Shown here: positions 1 through 14,483 of the stretch, in pieces
How the letters are laid out: every line of letters begins with the position of its first letter
How positions within the stretch are numbered: position 1 is the first letter of the stretch
NCBI GenBank assembly: GCA_958496175.1
Contig: OY292280.1
Location: 434,001 to 498,000 of the forward strand
Origin: Sisyra terminalis
Lineage: Eukaryota; Arthropoda; Insecta; Neuroptera; Sisyridae
Reading direction: 5' to 3'
DNA: 64,000 bases
Position numbers and translations under genes: made by a program
Notes under the pieces: model-generated
The model's database searches: none
What the model was told of the DNA's origin: nothing
What the model saw: the letters and a program-made list of their open reading frames with translations, nothing else

Positions 1-104
1 CTTCACAAAAGGGACTTGAGCTCATTTTTTTCGAATATTTAAATTAAGACTCAGTAGTAACGTTACAAACGGTTAAAGATCCGAAAAATTGTAAATTGTT
101 TTAG
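1..104 (+). other. 3' end of an intron upstream of the first visible KANK exon
   Basis: The sequence is AT-rich and ends in a T-rich stretch followed by AG at 103-104, a usable splice acceptor. The KANK reading frame is closed by a TAA at 92-94, so the coding sequence must enter through this acceptor from an exon outside the window. Bases 6-20 (AAAAGGGACTTGAGC) resemble the outer end of the MITE family at 30757-30977. Confidence 0.6.
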
Positions 105-3100
105 ACGATGCAAAGCATGTCCACGGCCAGTGTACATGTTGTCCTTATGGATATCACATCGACCGGGATTTCGTTCGTTATTGTGAATCTTTGGATCTTG
201 TTGGCGGAGGCTTTAGCGAGCATGACAGTGCTGCGTTCAAACGCAAAGAACGTCGTCGCCAGAGGCAGTCGATGGAGGTTCTTTTGGGTTTGGTCGCCAC
301 TCCAGCGACAACACCAGTCGTCGAGAAACAAAATATATCGAGCACATCACATCGAATGGTAAACGACGCGTTGCATGATGTAGTGTCAGACTTTGAACGA
401 ACCCTAGCTACGCAAGAGCATACGAATCGAGCGACAAACAACGATAGACTTTCTCCCAACTACCAAAAAAGCAATGAGCCACCAAAACCGCCAGAAAGGT
501 CACCGAAAAATATGTTGAAATGCAACAGTTCGCGAGCACAGCCAAAATCGGAACCGTCAATTAATCTAGTTACGTCACCCAATCAAACGGCACAGAATAT
601 TTCTCCGCCAGCTCTGCAAACGATTCGGGAACAAATGGCCTTGAGTCTGGAACGAATGCGGGATCTGGAAGAGCAAGTGCAATCGATTCCGGCGTTGCAA
701 GTGCAAATATCTGTGTTGCTCGAGAGGAACAGACATTTGGTGGTCAAGTTGGCACAGTGCGAGAAAAAGTCATGCAAATGCGTCAACGAATGTCCGAGTC
801 TTGTGCGAAATCGTTCATCATCGTTTACGGAGATCAGTGTTAATGGCTCGCAAAACTTAGCCGCGTCTAAAAGAGACGTTGCCATTGCCTGTACAGTTAT
901 AACTCGAGAAATCGGTGTCGGTGGCATAACGTCAAGCATTTCCAGCAACCAAGTGTCCACACAAACGAATCCACAACAGAAATCAGCCTGCACCGCGACA
1001 TATACTCAAACGATGCCAATAGCCAAGGCGGAATATCGTACGTTTGCTGTACAAACCAGCCCACTGGATCGAACACCAACGATTCCCATTACAGACAAGT
1101 GCAACGCAGCCACTCAAATTGACAGTCCACAGACGAAAGATGTGACAGTTCTAGCGAAACCACAAACACAAAGTTCAGCGACAATGACTCAAACGAGGCT
1201 GACTCACGAAATTGGAGTTGGAACCGCTTCCGTGTCTCTCAGCTCTGTTCTCAGTCCAATGGCTCGCAGTAAGTCATTCAACATGGGCGAGGAACCGCTC
1301 AATCTTTCCAAGAGAACTCGTTCAACAGCCACCCAATACACCACGTCCCTCATCCAATTTAACAAATTTGTTCAAACAGCCAAAGTGAATGTCACGTCCA
1401 CGGCTAGTCAACATGACTCTGCCACTACTAATACAAATACGAAAAATAAAAGCAGCCAAAGTGACAGTGTCATTTCCATATCTAAATCAATTAATACCGA
1501 TATCCCGTATCCAATCATTCCAACTCCGATCCAATCACATGAAAAATCCACTCAGGCAGCTCTTTTAACCCTCAATAGCAGCACACCTGTGAAAACCCCA
1601 CTTAGCCCAACTGTATCGAGAATTCCAAGGCCTTCATCTCTAGCAACTCCACCAGAAGTACGGCGACTCAAACGACAACAAACATACACAAAGATCACAA
1701 CCGATTCCGACGAATCAAACAAGTAATTAAATCTTTTTCAATTAATCAAAATCAATAACTATTACAAGGATTATTATGTTATAAGGAACTATTATTATGA
1801 TATAGTTAATACCTCTATTTTTTTCAACGTGAGGGAATGACAAGCGAAAGTGTAATCTTGAAATAATTTTCATATTTTTTTGAACCGATATTCTAACACG
1901 TGTATGATGACTGAAATATGTGATATAATTGATAGTATTATCAAAAATCTGTCTGTTATCTGTCGTTGAATTTAACTTAGACTGAGAATCAATCGAACAA
2001 TGCCTAAATAATAATAATAATAATGCGATCGCTTTTTTGTTGTAGAGAGGAGGTGAATTCGGTTTCAGTTTATATTCCAACAGAGCTTAAATTGAAACCT
2101 AATGATGATATCATGACAATGTCTTGTCCAGCCGTCATGCCTCCAACGGAAAACAAAAATGTTTTTCAAGAATCTCATTCACAAACTTTAACTCCGTCTT
2201 CTAGATTACTATTTCAACAGAATACATCTTCCCGATACGAATATCCAACAGATCTGAACACAAAATTTACTTTCGATAATAATAAACAACGACAGCCGTA
2301 AGTTCTTTTTTAATTGAGGTTTAAAACAATTTAATAAGTTCAAAGTTTAAAACAATTTAAAATGATGCTTTAATAAATTTCAAACGAATTAATTCTAAAA
2401 ATACAGTTCGAGATTTAACTAAATAAACTGCAAATTCGCATGTGCTTAATGGGTTAACTTCTTTTATATCTAAAATTTGAGCCAATCCAACTACGCAAGA
2501 TAATACTTATGCTTTTTAATATTAAGAGTACCCTTCAAGTTTTAGTAAATTAGTTTCCCGTTTCCTAGCGACAAATAACTATTCGTTTAAATTTTAACCA
2601 ATTTTTTTAGTTTGTAACTGAATTAAAGAGCAAATTCAGAAAAACATACAACTCTATAGGGTGAATAATTGACGAAGAAAATCGATGAATATTATTTTAA
2701 TAGTCATGATAATTTTTAGCGTAAAGCCGAGTAAAGAAATGCGAGCAGCTATGAAAGTTGTGAACGACTTCTTGTTAAAAACGACATCTAACAAAGACGT
2801 GAACCATCTTAAAAATGCGACAAATATTATTCAGCAAGAGTGGTTCAAAATTTCTAGTACCGATAATGCAAATCCTTTGGACGTTGAAGACTACATGGAT
2901 TGTATTGAAGAAGTTTCGAATGAATTACTTCACTATGTTGTTAATATGATCGATAATAACGTAAATTAAACAAAAATATAAGTATTTGATGATACGATTG
3001 ATTCGTTTGATATTTTTAGGGAAACACGGCAATGCATTATGCAGTGTCGCATGGCAATTTCGATGTAGTTTCAATTTTATTGGATTCGAAAGTTTGCAAT

Positions 3101-3567
3101 ATAAATCGGCCGAACGTTGCAGGTTATACGGCGATTATGTTGCTGTCATTGGCTGAAATTCGTTCTCCGACTCATTCAAATGTGATTCGGAAATTGTTTC
3201 AAATTGCTGATGTGAATATAAAAGCAAAGGAGCACGGACAAACGGCTCTAATGTTGGCAGTATCCCATGGAAGATTGGATATGGCTTCTCTTTTACTGGA
3301 AGCCGGTGCTGACGTGAACATTCAAGATGATGATGGTAGTACAGCGTTAATGTGTGCTGCCGAACATGGGTACACAGATATCGTACGCTTATTTTTATCT
3401 CAATCAGATTGCGACTCTTCTTTAAAAGATGAGGTAATTAATGTTTCCTTCCAAATACCAAGAAACCTGTAAAGAATTATTTCATTTTGTTAGAATCATT
3501 GCATTAATAAAAATGTGAAAGTTTTTATTGTCTCTACACCCAATTCCTTGGTTGGGACAACATTTTT

Positions 3568-3606
<39 letters not shown>

Positions 3607-3829
3607 TTTTTTTTAGGATGGAAGTACAGCATTAAAGATTGCTTTAGAAGCGGGTCACCGAGATATTGGTGTATTATTATATGCGCACGACCGAATGAAA
3701 AGTAGCACTTCTCCGTATTCATCGTTAAATCGACGCAAAAGTGGACGATCTAGCCTTACAGCATCACCAAAATTACCTCGTTCTCCAATGCCATCCTCAT
3801 CTGCTACCAATTTACAAAAATTATCATAA
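105..3829 (+). CDS. KANK: KANK family scaffold protein (KN motif and ankyrin repeats), 5'-partial
   Basis: Exons are 105-1722, 2046-2297, 2720-2960, 3020-3433 and 3617-3829; all junctions keep frame and the stop is TAA at 3827-3829. About 911 residues are visible; the start codon lies upstream. The first exon opens with the KN motif ([14 protein letters not shown], about 131-172), which in this family binds talin. A coiled coil follows (about 625-770, with the family signature [10 protein letters not shown]), then a long disordered Ser/Thr-rich stretch with repeated TQT-like motifs. Exons 3-5 hold a helical segment and about five ankyrin repeats ([49 protein letters not shown]). KANK proteins sit at the rim of focal adhesions and link talin, liprin-beta and KIF21 to cortical microtubules; that role is family knowledge. 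The last intron carries an (AT)n tract before its acceptor. Confidence 0.93.
3572..3600. repeat. (AT)n microsatellite
   Basis: About 14 AT units lie just upstream of the T-rich tract and AG acceptor (3615-3616) of the last KANK exon. Length variation here could affect use of that acceptor; this is inference. Confidence 0.9.
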
Positions 3830-3875
3830 TCAAAATAGAAAAAAAAAGAAGAAGCATTTATACTACTTATATTTT

Positions 3876-3881
3876 AATAAA
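3876..3881 (+). terminator. KANK polyadenylation signal
   Basis: AATAAA lies 47 nt after the KANK stop codon, the first hexamer after the coding region, in AT-rich 3' sequence. Confidence 0.6.
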
Positions 3882-4972
3882 AGGTACTAATCTTCTAAAA
3901 AACTGGTTTTAGGAATTAATAGAAAAATGTACTTAAACTAGACTGATTTTATTTTTGAAATGATAGCTATTAGAAATTTACAAATTGCATTTCTTGAACT
4001 TTGTTTCCAACCACATAGTGTGTTGTATCAGATACAGATTTTTTGGGTCCAAATGATTTTAAAATGTGTCTAATATTAAAGTATTTATAAAAATAACCCC
4101 CACAAAGAAACGTTGTTAGTCAAAGTTTAAAATAATTTTTGACGAAAATATATTGTTATAAATAAAAATATTATCATATGTTATAAAAGATGAAATTTTC
4201 TTTTTGGAACTATAAACTTGATTGTCACTAACTAAAAATATGATTTAAGATTTTTTAATAAAAACAATTAAAACATTCTTCTTGGTTTTCATTTTTAATC
4301 TCTTATGATTCTAAGAAGCAGTAATAAAGGTCATAATTAAGGAATAAGTATAAATATTAAATCTACAATTTTAATATATATTTGCGAAGCCTTGAAGAAA
4401 CCTCAAGTCCCTTTTAGGTCGGTCAATATCTCTTAACATCGCAGTAGCACTACTGAGCACTACAAAAGAAAGGAAAAATAAACAGTTTAGGCTCCAATTG
4501 TGTATTATATAAATCTGTGGGTTTAAAAATGCAGTTTCCGGTTTCGGAATCGCTAAGAATCATTTAGGTACAATAATACAAAAATATTGATCTGTATAAA
4601 TGGTATAAACCGTTTAAAAATGGATAGTGCATTGTACAGTAAATGCCAAGCAAAACTAGAAACTATTGTCAGCGCTGTCTACGTGGGTGCAAATTTCGAG
4701 AGAACTAAGTAAAATGCAACAGCGCCTGTGTTGAAAATGGTAGAGAAAGACATTGTATCAGTCTCTGTTCTCTGGTGAGATCCATATGACGGTTTCGCTA
4801 TCTGGTGGATTAATTTGGTAGTTGTTGTTCTAGAATGTAATGGAATGTGCGTCATTTCATTCGATGCGCATGTGTTGATTTTAGATGGCTTTGTAAGTGT
4901 AGAAAAGTAGTGTGGTTGGTGTGGAAGAGGTGCAACCCACTTTTTTTTATTGTAATTTAGTTATAATATTGT
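3882..4972. other. KANK-PABP intergenic region
   Basis: No convincing coding exon on either strand. It holds one MITE end (4402-4446) and, towards 4700-4950, the likely promoter of PABP. The transcription start cannot be fixed from sequence alone. Confidence 0.5.
4402..4446 (+). mobile_element. MITE fragment (one terminal arm)
   Basis: The stretch contains CCCTTTTAGGTCGGTCAATA, the same terminal sequence as both ends of the element at 30757-30977. Only one arm is recognisable, so this is a truncated or decayed copy. Confidence 0.6.
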
Positions 4973-7320
<2,348 letters not shown>

Positions 7321-7431
7321 TTACATTCCACGTGATATAATACTACCACCCATTGTCACCCATACCTACTGGAAATACTTTGCTTTTCAGATCCATGTTT
7401 TATTAAAATTTAATACTTTTATTGATTGTAT

Positions 7432-7475
7432 AATAAATATGAAAATGAACCTATTTTTCTACACAATGTAATAAA
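7432..7475 (+). terminator. PABP polyadenylation signals
   Basis: Two AATAAA hexamers (7432-7437 and 7470-7475) lie 112 and 150 nt after the PABP stop codon. Confidence 0.65.
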
Positions 7476-8481
7476 AAAGGTTTTTAATTAAATCAAGTGT
7501 TAATTAATAAAAAATTATTTATTTTCTTTCTTTTTACAAATATTTTAAAATCAACACATATTAATCAGCTTTCAACAACAATAAAAAAATGTCTATAATA
7601 CAAATTTTAGTAATAACTTTACAATTAGAGTACGTGGAATTCGGTTGTTCGCACAAGAAAGCTGTTCAATTCAAATTTGAAAGTCATCAAAAAAAAATAA
7701 ATATAAACCCACAGACATGTTGTAGTGATAATCAGGAATTCATAGCCGTAACGGATCCACGATTTTAGTGTAGGAAACACTTGACTCCGGTAAAAGTAAG
7801 TTTCGGCAAAAGGATCGACTACTGATCCGTACTTAGGCCTTTGAAAAAAAAATACGAGGATTTTAAACTTTTCAATATGATCTGACCAAATAATAATTCG
7901 AATTTTCCCAGTTTACAACTTTAGGTAAAATATCTAAAGTGGAGTTAAGAAGTATCAAGTATTAGTTGACAACCTTTCAAATTTGAATAGAAAGAACTCC
8001 TTAGTCTTTTTTCTGCTTCATAAATCTCTTCATTTGACTAATTACAATATGACAAGAAAATCACTCTCCAATACAATTCACCTCTTTTCAATTCCCAACA
8101 ACCGAACATTAGAATGTGAGCGTGTATTAAATAAATCCAAGAGTTCCAAGCTAAAATTTAGAAAAGTATAAAATTAGCAGAGTTCAAGAAAATAAACTAC
8201 AATTTTTCAAAAAATCCAAATTTAGGAAACTATGGAAAATATTATAAATGAATATATTCTTTACTCAGTATAAAAATATTCACTGAATATTTTCAAAACA
8301 ATCAATTACCGCAAAAGTTTTAAACGATTTGTCTTGAGACTTATTCCTCATGTAATGTTTATAGTGTTTTTGTTGACTTATTCAAAGCTAAGAGGTTTAG
8401 GAAACAACTGAAAACTTGGTAGCCACTAATGATAATTTCATATAGCGTGGTCGACTATAAGAATGGTTCTTCCGAAATTCG
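7476..8481. other. Convergent 3' region between PABP and golgin
   Basis: AT-rich sequence without a supported gene. Both flanking genes point into it. The end at 8440-8520 resembles a dispersed repeat seen at 37966 and 34519. Confidence 0.5.
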
Positions 8482-11400
8482 TCATGTACAGTCATCACTA
8501 TATGACTTCATTATCATTTCTGATGTGGCCAACAAATTTATTTTTAATTTAACAATTGCTTTATTTACCAAAGTAGTTTTTTGATGTTCACGTTGTACAA
8601 CTAGATCAGTCTGTTCTTCCGAAAATTTACAAACAGCTGCGATAACTCCTGCCAGAACTACTGGTTCTTTCCCCGTCATATACTGGAATAAAATGTTCCG
8701 CAAATATTCCATTTCAGTTGAATCTAAAAAAAATATTAGTCAGTATAATGAATTATTGATGGATCATTACTTTTTTCTCAACGAAGTTAATACTAATCTA
8801 TTGGAAGAGGATTTATCTAATAATATATTCTTTTATCAGTGATTCACAAACTTGTTCCTGACTTTAGACAAGAAAGAAACTAATATTTCAGAAGGAGTTA
8901 TAATGTTGTAATAATGGAGTTTTTTGAGGCATTAAGTTGAAGAGTTTGACTGGGTATTCCGAAAGATATGCCAAAAGAATTAAAAATAAAATGATGACTA
9001 ATGACCTGAAGAAAAGAATCGATTGTGAGGATTTTACACTTATGTTTTTTTTTAGATTTTTAAAGAAGTCTAGATTGTACTTCGATATGAGGTATTATTA
9101 TTTGAAGTTAACTGGATAGATCACATTTTCACGGGAAAAGAACTCATATGTTAATGGATAAACAGTGTTTCCCAAAGTGTGGTAAGCGTACCCCCAGTAG
9201 TGGGTGAAGAATTTTGTGAGGGATATGCTGAGAATTGGGAAAACTGGGAGCTAGAAGCCCGGAAAATTTTGAAGGAGCTAGAGCTAAAATATTTGCTTTA
9301 GCGAGGTCGGAGCCATTAAAATGTATCCTAGACCAACGCTTATCCTTATGTTGAAAACAGGTGAGTGAATACTCAAAAATTAATTTGTGTTACACAATAT
9401 CAATATAAACTGGTAGGGCTGTAAAAAAAATTAAGAATCCAAGAAAAAAAGAATACGACGAATAGGAACTCTGGATCTGCTAAAAAGTGGAATGAACAAT
9501 CCTGATTTAAAAAAAAAAAAAACGTAGATAAGAGTTCAATAATGCGGTAAAGTGATCAATGTTAAGCAGAAAATAAAACATATGGTAGTAATTCCCTGCT
9601 GAATGATCTAATGATTAACATTTTGTGAAGCTTTGCACAAGTTGAACTGTTTTCGATAGCTAATACAAAGCTTCGGTTCTAGCCAAAGCCGAAAGTGAGT
9701 TTTTGTTGAAACCAAAGTTCGGGTAAAATTGATTTTCCATGGGTTTGTGTTATAATTAAAAACACAACTTACCATTTAAGGACGTGGCATGGTTCAGCGT
9801 TACAATTGTTTCATCTAGTTTGCGTTCGAGTTTGTTATTTTTCAAAACTAGTTTGTGAAGTTGTTCTTGGGCGTACTTAAGTGCATCTTTGTCGGCCAAA
9901 TTACAGTTTTCCAAATCGGATATTTTAAGTAATAAACTGGAGACTTGTGACTGATAATCTTCCATTGACGCACCCATCTCGTGCTGGACTTGTTCAAGTT
10001 CTTGCTCGAGAGCATCAGCCTTGGCTTTAAATGATGTGACTTCTGATTTTGTTGAGTTTTCAATGTTTTTTTTTAGTTCAGCCACTTGTTCGTTGTATTG
10101 GTTCGTTAGACGTTCCAGATCGGAATTTTTGGAATCAAGTTGGGTTTGAAGCGCTAACATTTGAGATTTGAATTCATCGTTACGTTCAGCCTCGATCATT
10201 TTCAATTTTTTCACCTCTTCCAATTGAAATTGCAAATCGGAAATATTGGCTATATAATCATCGATCAACGTTTTCGATTCGACAAGTTCTAGATTCAATT
10301 TGGGAATTTCAGTTAGTTGCCGCTTTTTTGTTTCGACTTGCACCCGCAACGTTTCCAATTCGGCGATTTGATTTTCCAGTGATATATTAGCCGCATCCTT
10401 TTCCACATGCAATTTGTCCATGGTGTCTCTCAAATCGCAAATCTGAGCTTCCAATTGTGCAATTGTTTGATTCTTTTGGGAAATTGTCGATCGCAATTCG
10501 TCCATTCCCTCTTGCATTTCCTCCAACTTTTGCTCACTCTCTTCAAGCTGCTCTTTCATTTCCTCTATTTGACAATTTAATTTATCAATTATCATAATAT
10601 TTTCGTTCATTTCTTCTGCTAATTTTGTGGATATTTGCGTCTTTTCCTTCAACAAAACAATTTCGTTCAAAAGTTTTTCTCGTTCCACGTGAGTTGCTTC
10701 AAGTTGTACCTTGAAAACTTTCAATTCTTCAACTTGATTGTTTAAACTATCAATGTTTTCTTTCAAATTCTTGTTTTCTTCGGATATTTGCTCGATTTGT
10801 ACTTTTCTTGTTTCAAGTTCTCCTAACTGTGTTTTCGTTTCATTTAATTCGAAATTCAATGAAGATATCACATTGAAATTGTTGTCGTAGATATTTTTTA
10901 AAACTGCGACATCATTTGATATTAATTCTACTTGCTTTTCGATAAAATTATGGAAATTATTTAACGCAACATCTCCCACGGGTTCGTTTTCTGGAATATT
11001 AAATGAGTTCGAAAGTGAGTTGGATTGAATGTGTTTGAAGAGAGATTCGATGATTGTAGATCGAATCTGCTGGATTAATTGCACGCATTGATTTGTTTGG
11101 AAACTTGATTGTTCTTGTTGAATTTGATTAATTGTATTTTTCAGCGAATTAAGAATGGTGTCTTTTTCTTCAAGTTGACTCTGCAAAATTTTGTTTTGTT
11201 CCAATTTGTGCGTTTCTGATTGGTGCTCTTCCTGTTTGAGACTAGTAATTTGCAAAAGATGTGCTTCGTTTTCGAAACGTAATTGGTGAAGTTTCGATTC
11301 TAGCGAGTGGACTTGTTGGCGTTGTTCTTCCAAAAGATTCCTTTTTTCCTCACTTTCAGCTCGCACGGTTTGTAAATGCTCTTCCGTTAAATTAAACATT

Positions 11401-14400
11401 CGTTCCAAATTACAAATAATTGCTTCAAGTTCTTTTATTTTAACATTTAAGCCAGAATTGGTTGCACGAACATTTCCTAGATCCTCCATCAATTGACCAA
11501 TTTTGGTGGTTTGACGTTCATTTGTTTCTTGAAGCTCACTATTTTTCGACTGTAATGCCTCAACTTGGTCTTGCAACGGCAAAACTGAACTTTTTAATAT
11601 GTCAATTTCATCATCCAAACTGGTGATCTTTTCCTCGAGTTGTGCAATTCGTTCAGATTTTTCACTACATAAATTGCGCAACTCTTCAGTCGATTTGATA
11701 TCTTGCTTTAGTTCCGCAATCTGCACCTCAAACACTTTCGTTTCTTTATCTTTCTCGATCTTCAGTTGCTCATATTCGTTTTTAATTTCATCGAAAGTGC
11801 TTTTCAAAAGAGCTTTTTCTTCATTCAAATATGACACTTTTTTGGAATTTTGTTCTGTTTCTCGTTTTCTTTGCTCCACTTCTTGTGTTAGGATATCCAC
11901 GTGACGTTGTAACTCGTTGGTATGTTGTTGATAATTGTCAATTTCCTTCTGCAATATTATCATGCTACTGTTTTTATCCTCTAATATCAGCCTTACACTT
12001 TCAATCTGATTGGATAATTGTTCCACTTTGTCGGATTCATTTTTTTTTGCTTTCAATGCATCATCTTCTCGTTTCCGTAAGTCCAAAATTATCATATCCT
12101 TGGCTTTAACTTCTGCTTCTAATAATGAAAGTTTTTCCGGAGAACCGGAATTGCTGGGGGAGTTGATATCAATGGAAACATCTACAGGAAGACCTGAAGT
12201 TTTTTGTAAGAGACCAACTTTTTGTTTCAATGCATCGATTTCAAGTTGTTTTTCATCAATTTCCATACGTAAAGCCTAAAAATTACAATCAACTAATTAG
12301 AAATGTCGTTAATTATGAAAGCGGTCCAAGTCGATTTCAAAGACCATATAATGTCTTTATTTTTAACTGTGAGACCATAACACTTTGATAATAATATAAA
12401 CTATTGCTGTTATAAAAGAAATTAATATTAAATCAAACAAATTTGTTAGAATGTAGCAGTGAAAATATTAATCAATTTGGCTCAAGCGGAAATAAATTTA
12501 AACGCCATAAGTACGAGTAATGAAAATTATCTCAGAAAGTGTGCTGAGCAAGAACAAGGAAATGTGTATGTGTTTTATCGGCTAGCAGAAGGCATTCCAT
12601 TAAGTGAATGGGAAAAAAATTGATGGATATTCTTTGAAAAATAAGCTCTAACTGGAAAGACAGCCACCAATTAATCTTCAATTTGTATATGAAACAACAG
12701 AATATTAAGATTTAGTATAAATGAAATCGTAAACATCAAATGCACAGAGATTAGAACAGTTTTTGTTTATCTCCTATTTAATCTATTTAACATGGTCACG
12801 AAAGGGTTGACAAAGGTAAAAAAATATTTTAGACTTTTTGAAATTTACAAAAAGAAAATGCATGTAACCAGCAATATATTTTTGTTTCTGGAGGATATGA
12901 AATGGTTTTGTCGTTTGAACATATTCTTTTTCTCCTTTATAATAAATATAATTGATATACAATTTTTTTGCTTCAGTAGTTAACAAAAGTTCAGTTAAGA
13001 CTGAGTAGTGACTAAATATGATGACATACTTAAACAGTTGCATGCTATACCTCTTCCAAATGGGCCTTGGCTCGTTGTTCTAATGCACATTGTTCTTTCA
13101 ACTCGGAAACTCGACGTAAAGCTTTATCTTGGGTATCTCCCAAAATAGCCTAAAACAAGTTTTTGACTCAGTTTTAGCAATATGATTGATGAGAATGATT
13201 GCTATAATAAACATTTGAAATTGATAAAAAATCATCAATTTAAATCATTTATAAAGTTAACAATGATGATTGTGAGTCAGCATTTAAAACATTTTTGTGA
13301 AAATATTAATTGAACACAAATGCATTGATCTTATCCTCAATGACTTTAAAGCTCGATTTTCTTTATGCAAAATACAATTTCATAAAACCTATAGTTCAAG
13401 TTTTAGTTGTTTTCCCCTGCCCTAATCCTTCTTCATTTCGTCTTTCTGTAATTTAGTACCACTTTTTATAGAGATAGAGACATTTTTTTAATAGGTTTAG
13501 GCGTTGAAAAAGATCCAAACCTTGGCTTTTTCATTTTGGTGTTCTAAGTCTTTATAATGGCGGGCCAGATCTGTATATCGACCTCGATATTTATTGTATT
13601 TGGCCTGCATCGATCTATATGCCCGGTATAAATTTTCTTTGGACACATTGTCGACTTTTTCCGAATGGACGCTGCTAAACTCATCGATTTCACTCGCAGA
13701 AATATCCAAATCACTCTAAAAAAAAATAAACAAAACCATTATAAATTGACCCATTTTACTATATTTTTTTCTCACCTGAAGGTGATAAGCGTTGGAAGAG
13801 ATATCGAATCGAGGTAAAAAGCTGACATCGCTGGCTATAGAAGAAGAAGATGTTCTTCTTCCTTTAGGAGTCTGATTTTCCACGAGACTGATGTTGGTGA
13901 ATCCTTCCACATTAGGACTAACGTCTTGGGAGTCTAATAAACGAATTTGATTAGCGATTATAATATCTTAAGTATTGAATATTAATAAAAGTAAGTAAGT
14001 TAGACAAATAAAACTGGAAATATTTAATAAGTATGGCAACTTCATCTTATCCTGAAAAGTTGAGGTCTAAAATACGACGAAACATTTCAAGAAAAGGTAT
14101 ATAGTGCCTGATTTATTTTGAGTCGTTTTGACGGAGGTACTACTGCACCTCCAAATACAGGGACTAACTGTTCTGCTTTCTGCTTCTTAACGAAATATAC
14201 GTTACTATTTGTTTCTCTTTAGTAAATTAGCCGTAAGCATGAAAATGTTTAATACTGTTCCAAGTGCATCCAAATACAAGGAAGCCATGTGGTTTTCAAA
14301 TCGATTATTTTTCCTGTTACCTTCGTCAGCGATGGAAAAGTGTTTGTCGTCGGCTATGGTCGGTTTCGATGAATTTGTTACAGTTGGCGATCCATAATTT

Positions 14401-14483
14401 TGAACGGTTTGAGCAATTTCGGCAATTCGTTGTGGCGAAAGCTTCAAATCTTCAGCTAATTTATCTTTTAACTTCTTGAACAT
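8482..14483 (-). CDS. GOLGA4: Golgin-245/golgin-97 type GRIP-domain coiled-coil protein
   Basis: Exons in transcript order are 14483-14321, 13933-13776, 13715-13521, 13149-13051, 12275-9773 and 8723-8482, giving 1119 aa with all phases consistent. The N-terminus MFKKLKDKLAEDL matches the conserved start of golgin-97/245, the tip that captures endosome-derived vesicles through TBC1D23 in vertebrates. The 2.5-kb exon encodes almost pure heptad coiled coil. The last exon begins the GRIP domain (EMEYLRNILFQYM, then VCKFSEEQTDLVVQRE), which binds Arl1-GTP on the trans-Golgi; the family's aromatic and leucine positions are present. The protein is about half the length of human golgin-245, so it may stand in for both vertebrate paralogues. 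A tail of about 25 residues follows GRIP, and its final codons overlap a repeat-like sequence. The downstream neighbour arfaptin is also an Arl1 effector. Confidence 0.95.
8724..9772 (-). other. Last intron of the golgin gene
   Basis: A large AT-rich intron with a donor at 9771-9772 and an acceptor at 8724-8725. It holds a hAT-like terminus at 9163. Small open frames around 8940-9120 show no family resemblance and look like chance. Confidence 0.6.
9163..9240 (+). mobile_element. hAT-like terminus (single end)
   Basis: Starts CAGTGTTTCCCAAAGTGTGG, typical of hAT inverted-repeat ends, and is similar to the start of the element at 33709. I could not find the opposite end, so this is probably a truncated copy. 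Confidence 0.4.
12276..13050 (-). other. Golgin intron 4
   Basis: AT-rich intron between the 33-codon exon 13051-13149 and the long coiled-coil exon. The short open frames at 12783-13043 on both strands have biased Lys/Phe composition and no recognisable domain. Confidence 0.6.

Noticed and set aside
7983..8171. 62-codon plus-strand open frame in the PABP-golgin gap
   Set aside because: Biased, featureless composition, no splice support and no recognisable family.
12783..13043. Open frames on both strands inside golgin intron 4
   Set aside because: Phe/Lys/Tyr-rich chance frames in AT-rich intron; spliced golgin skips them.
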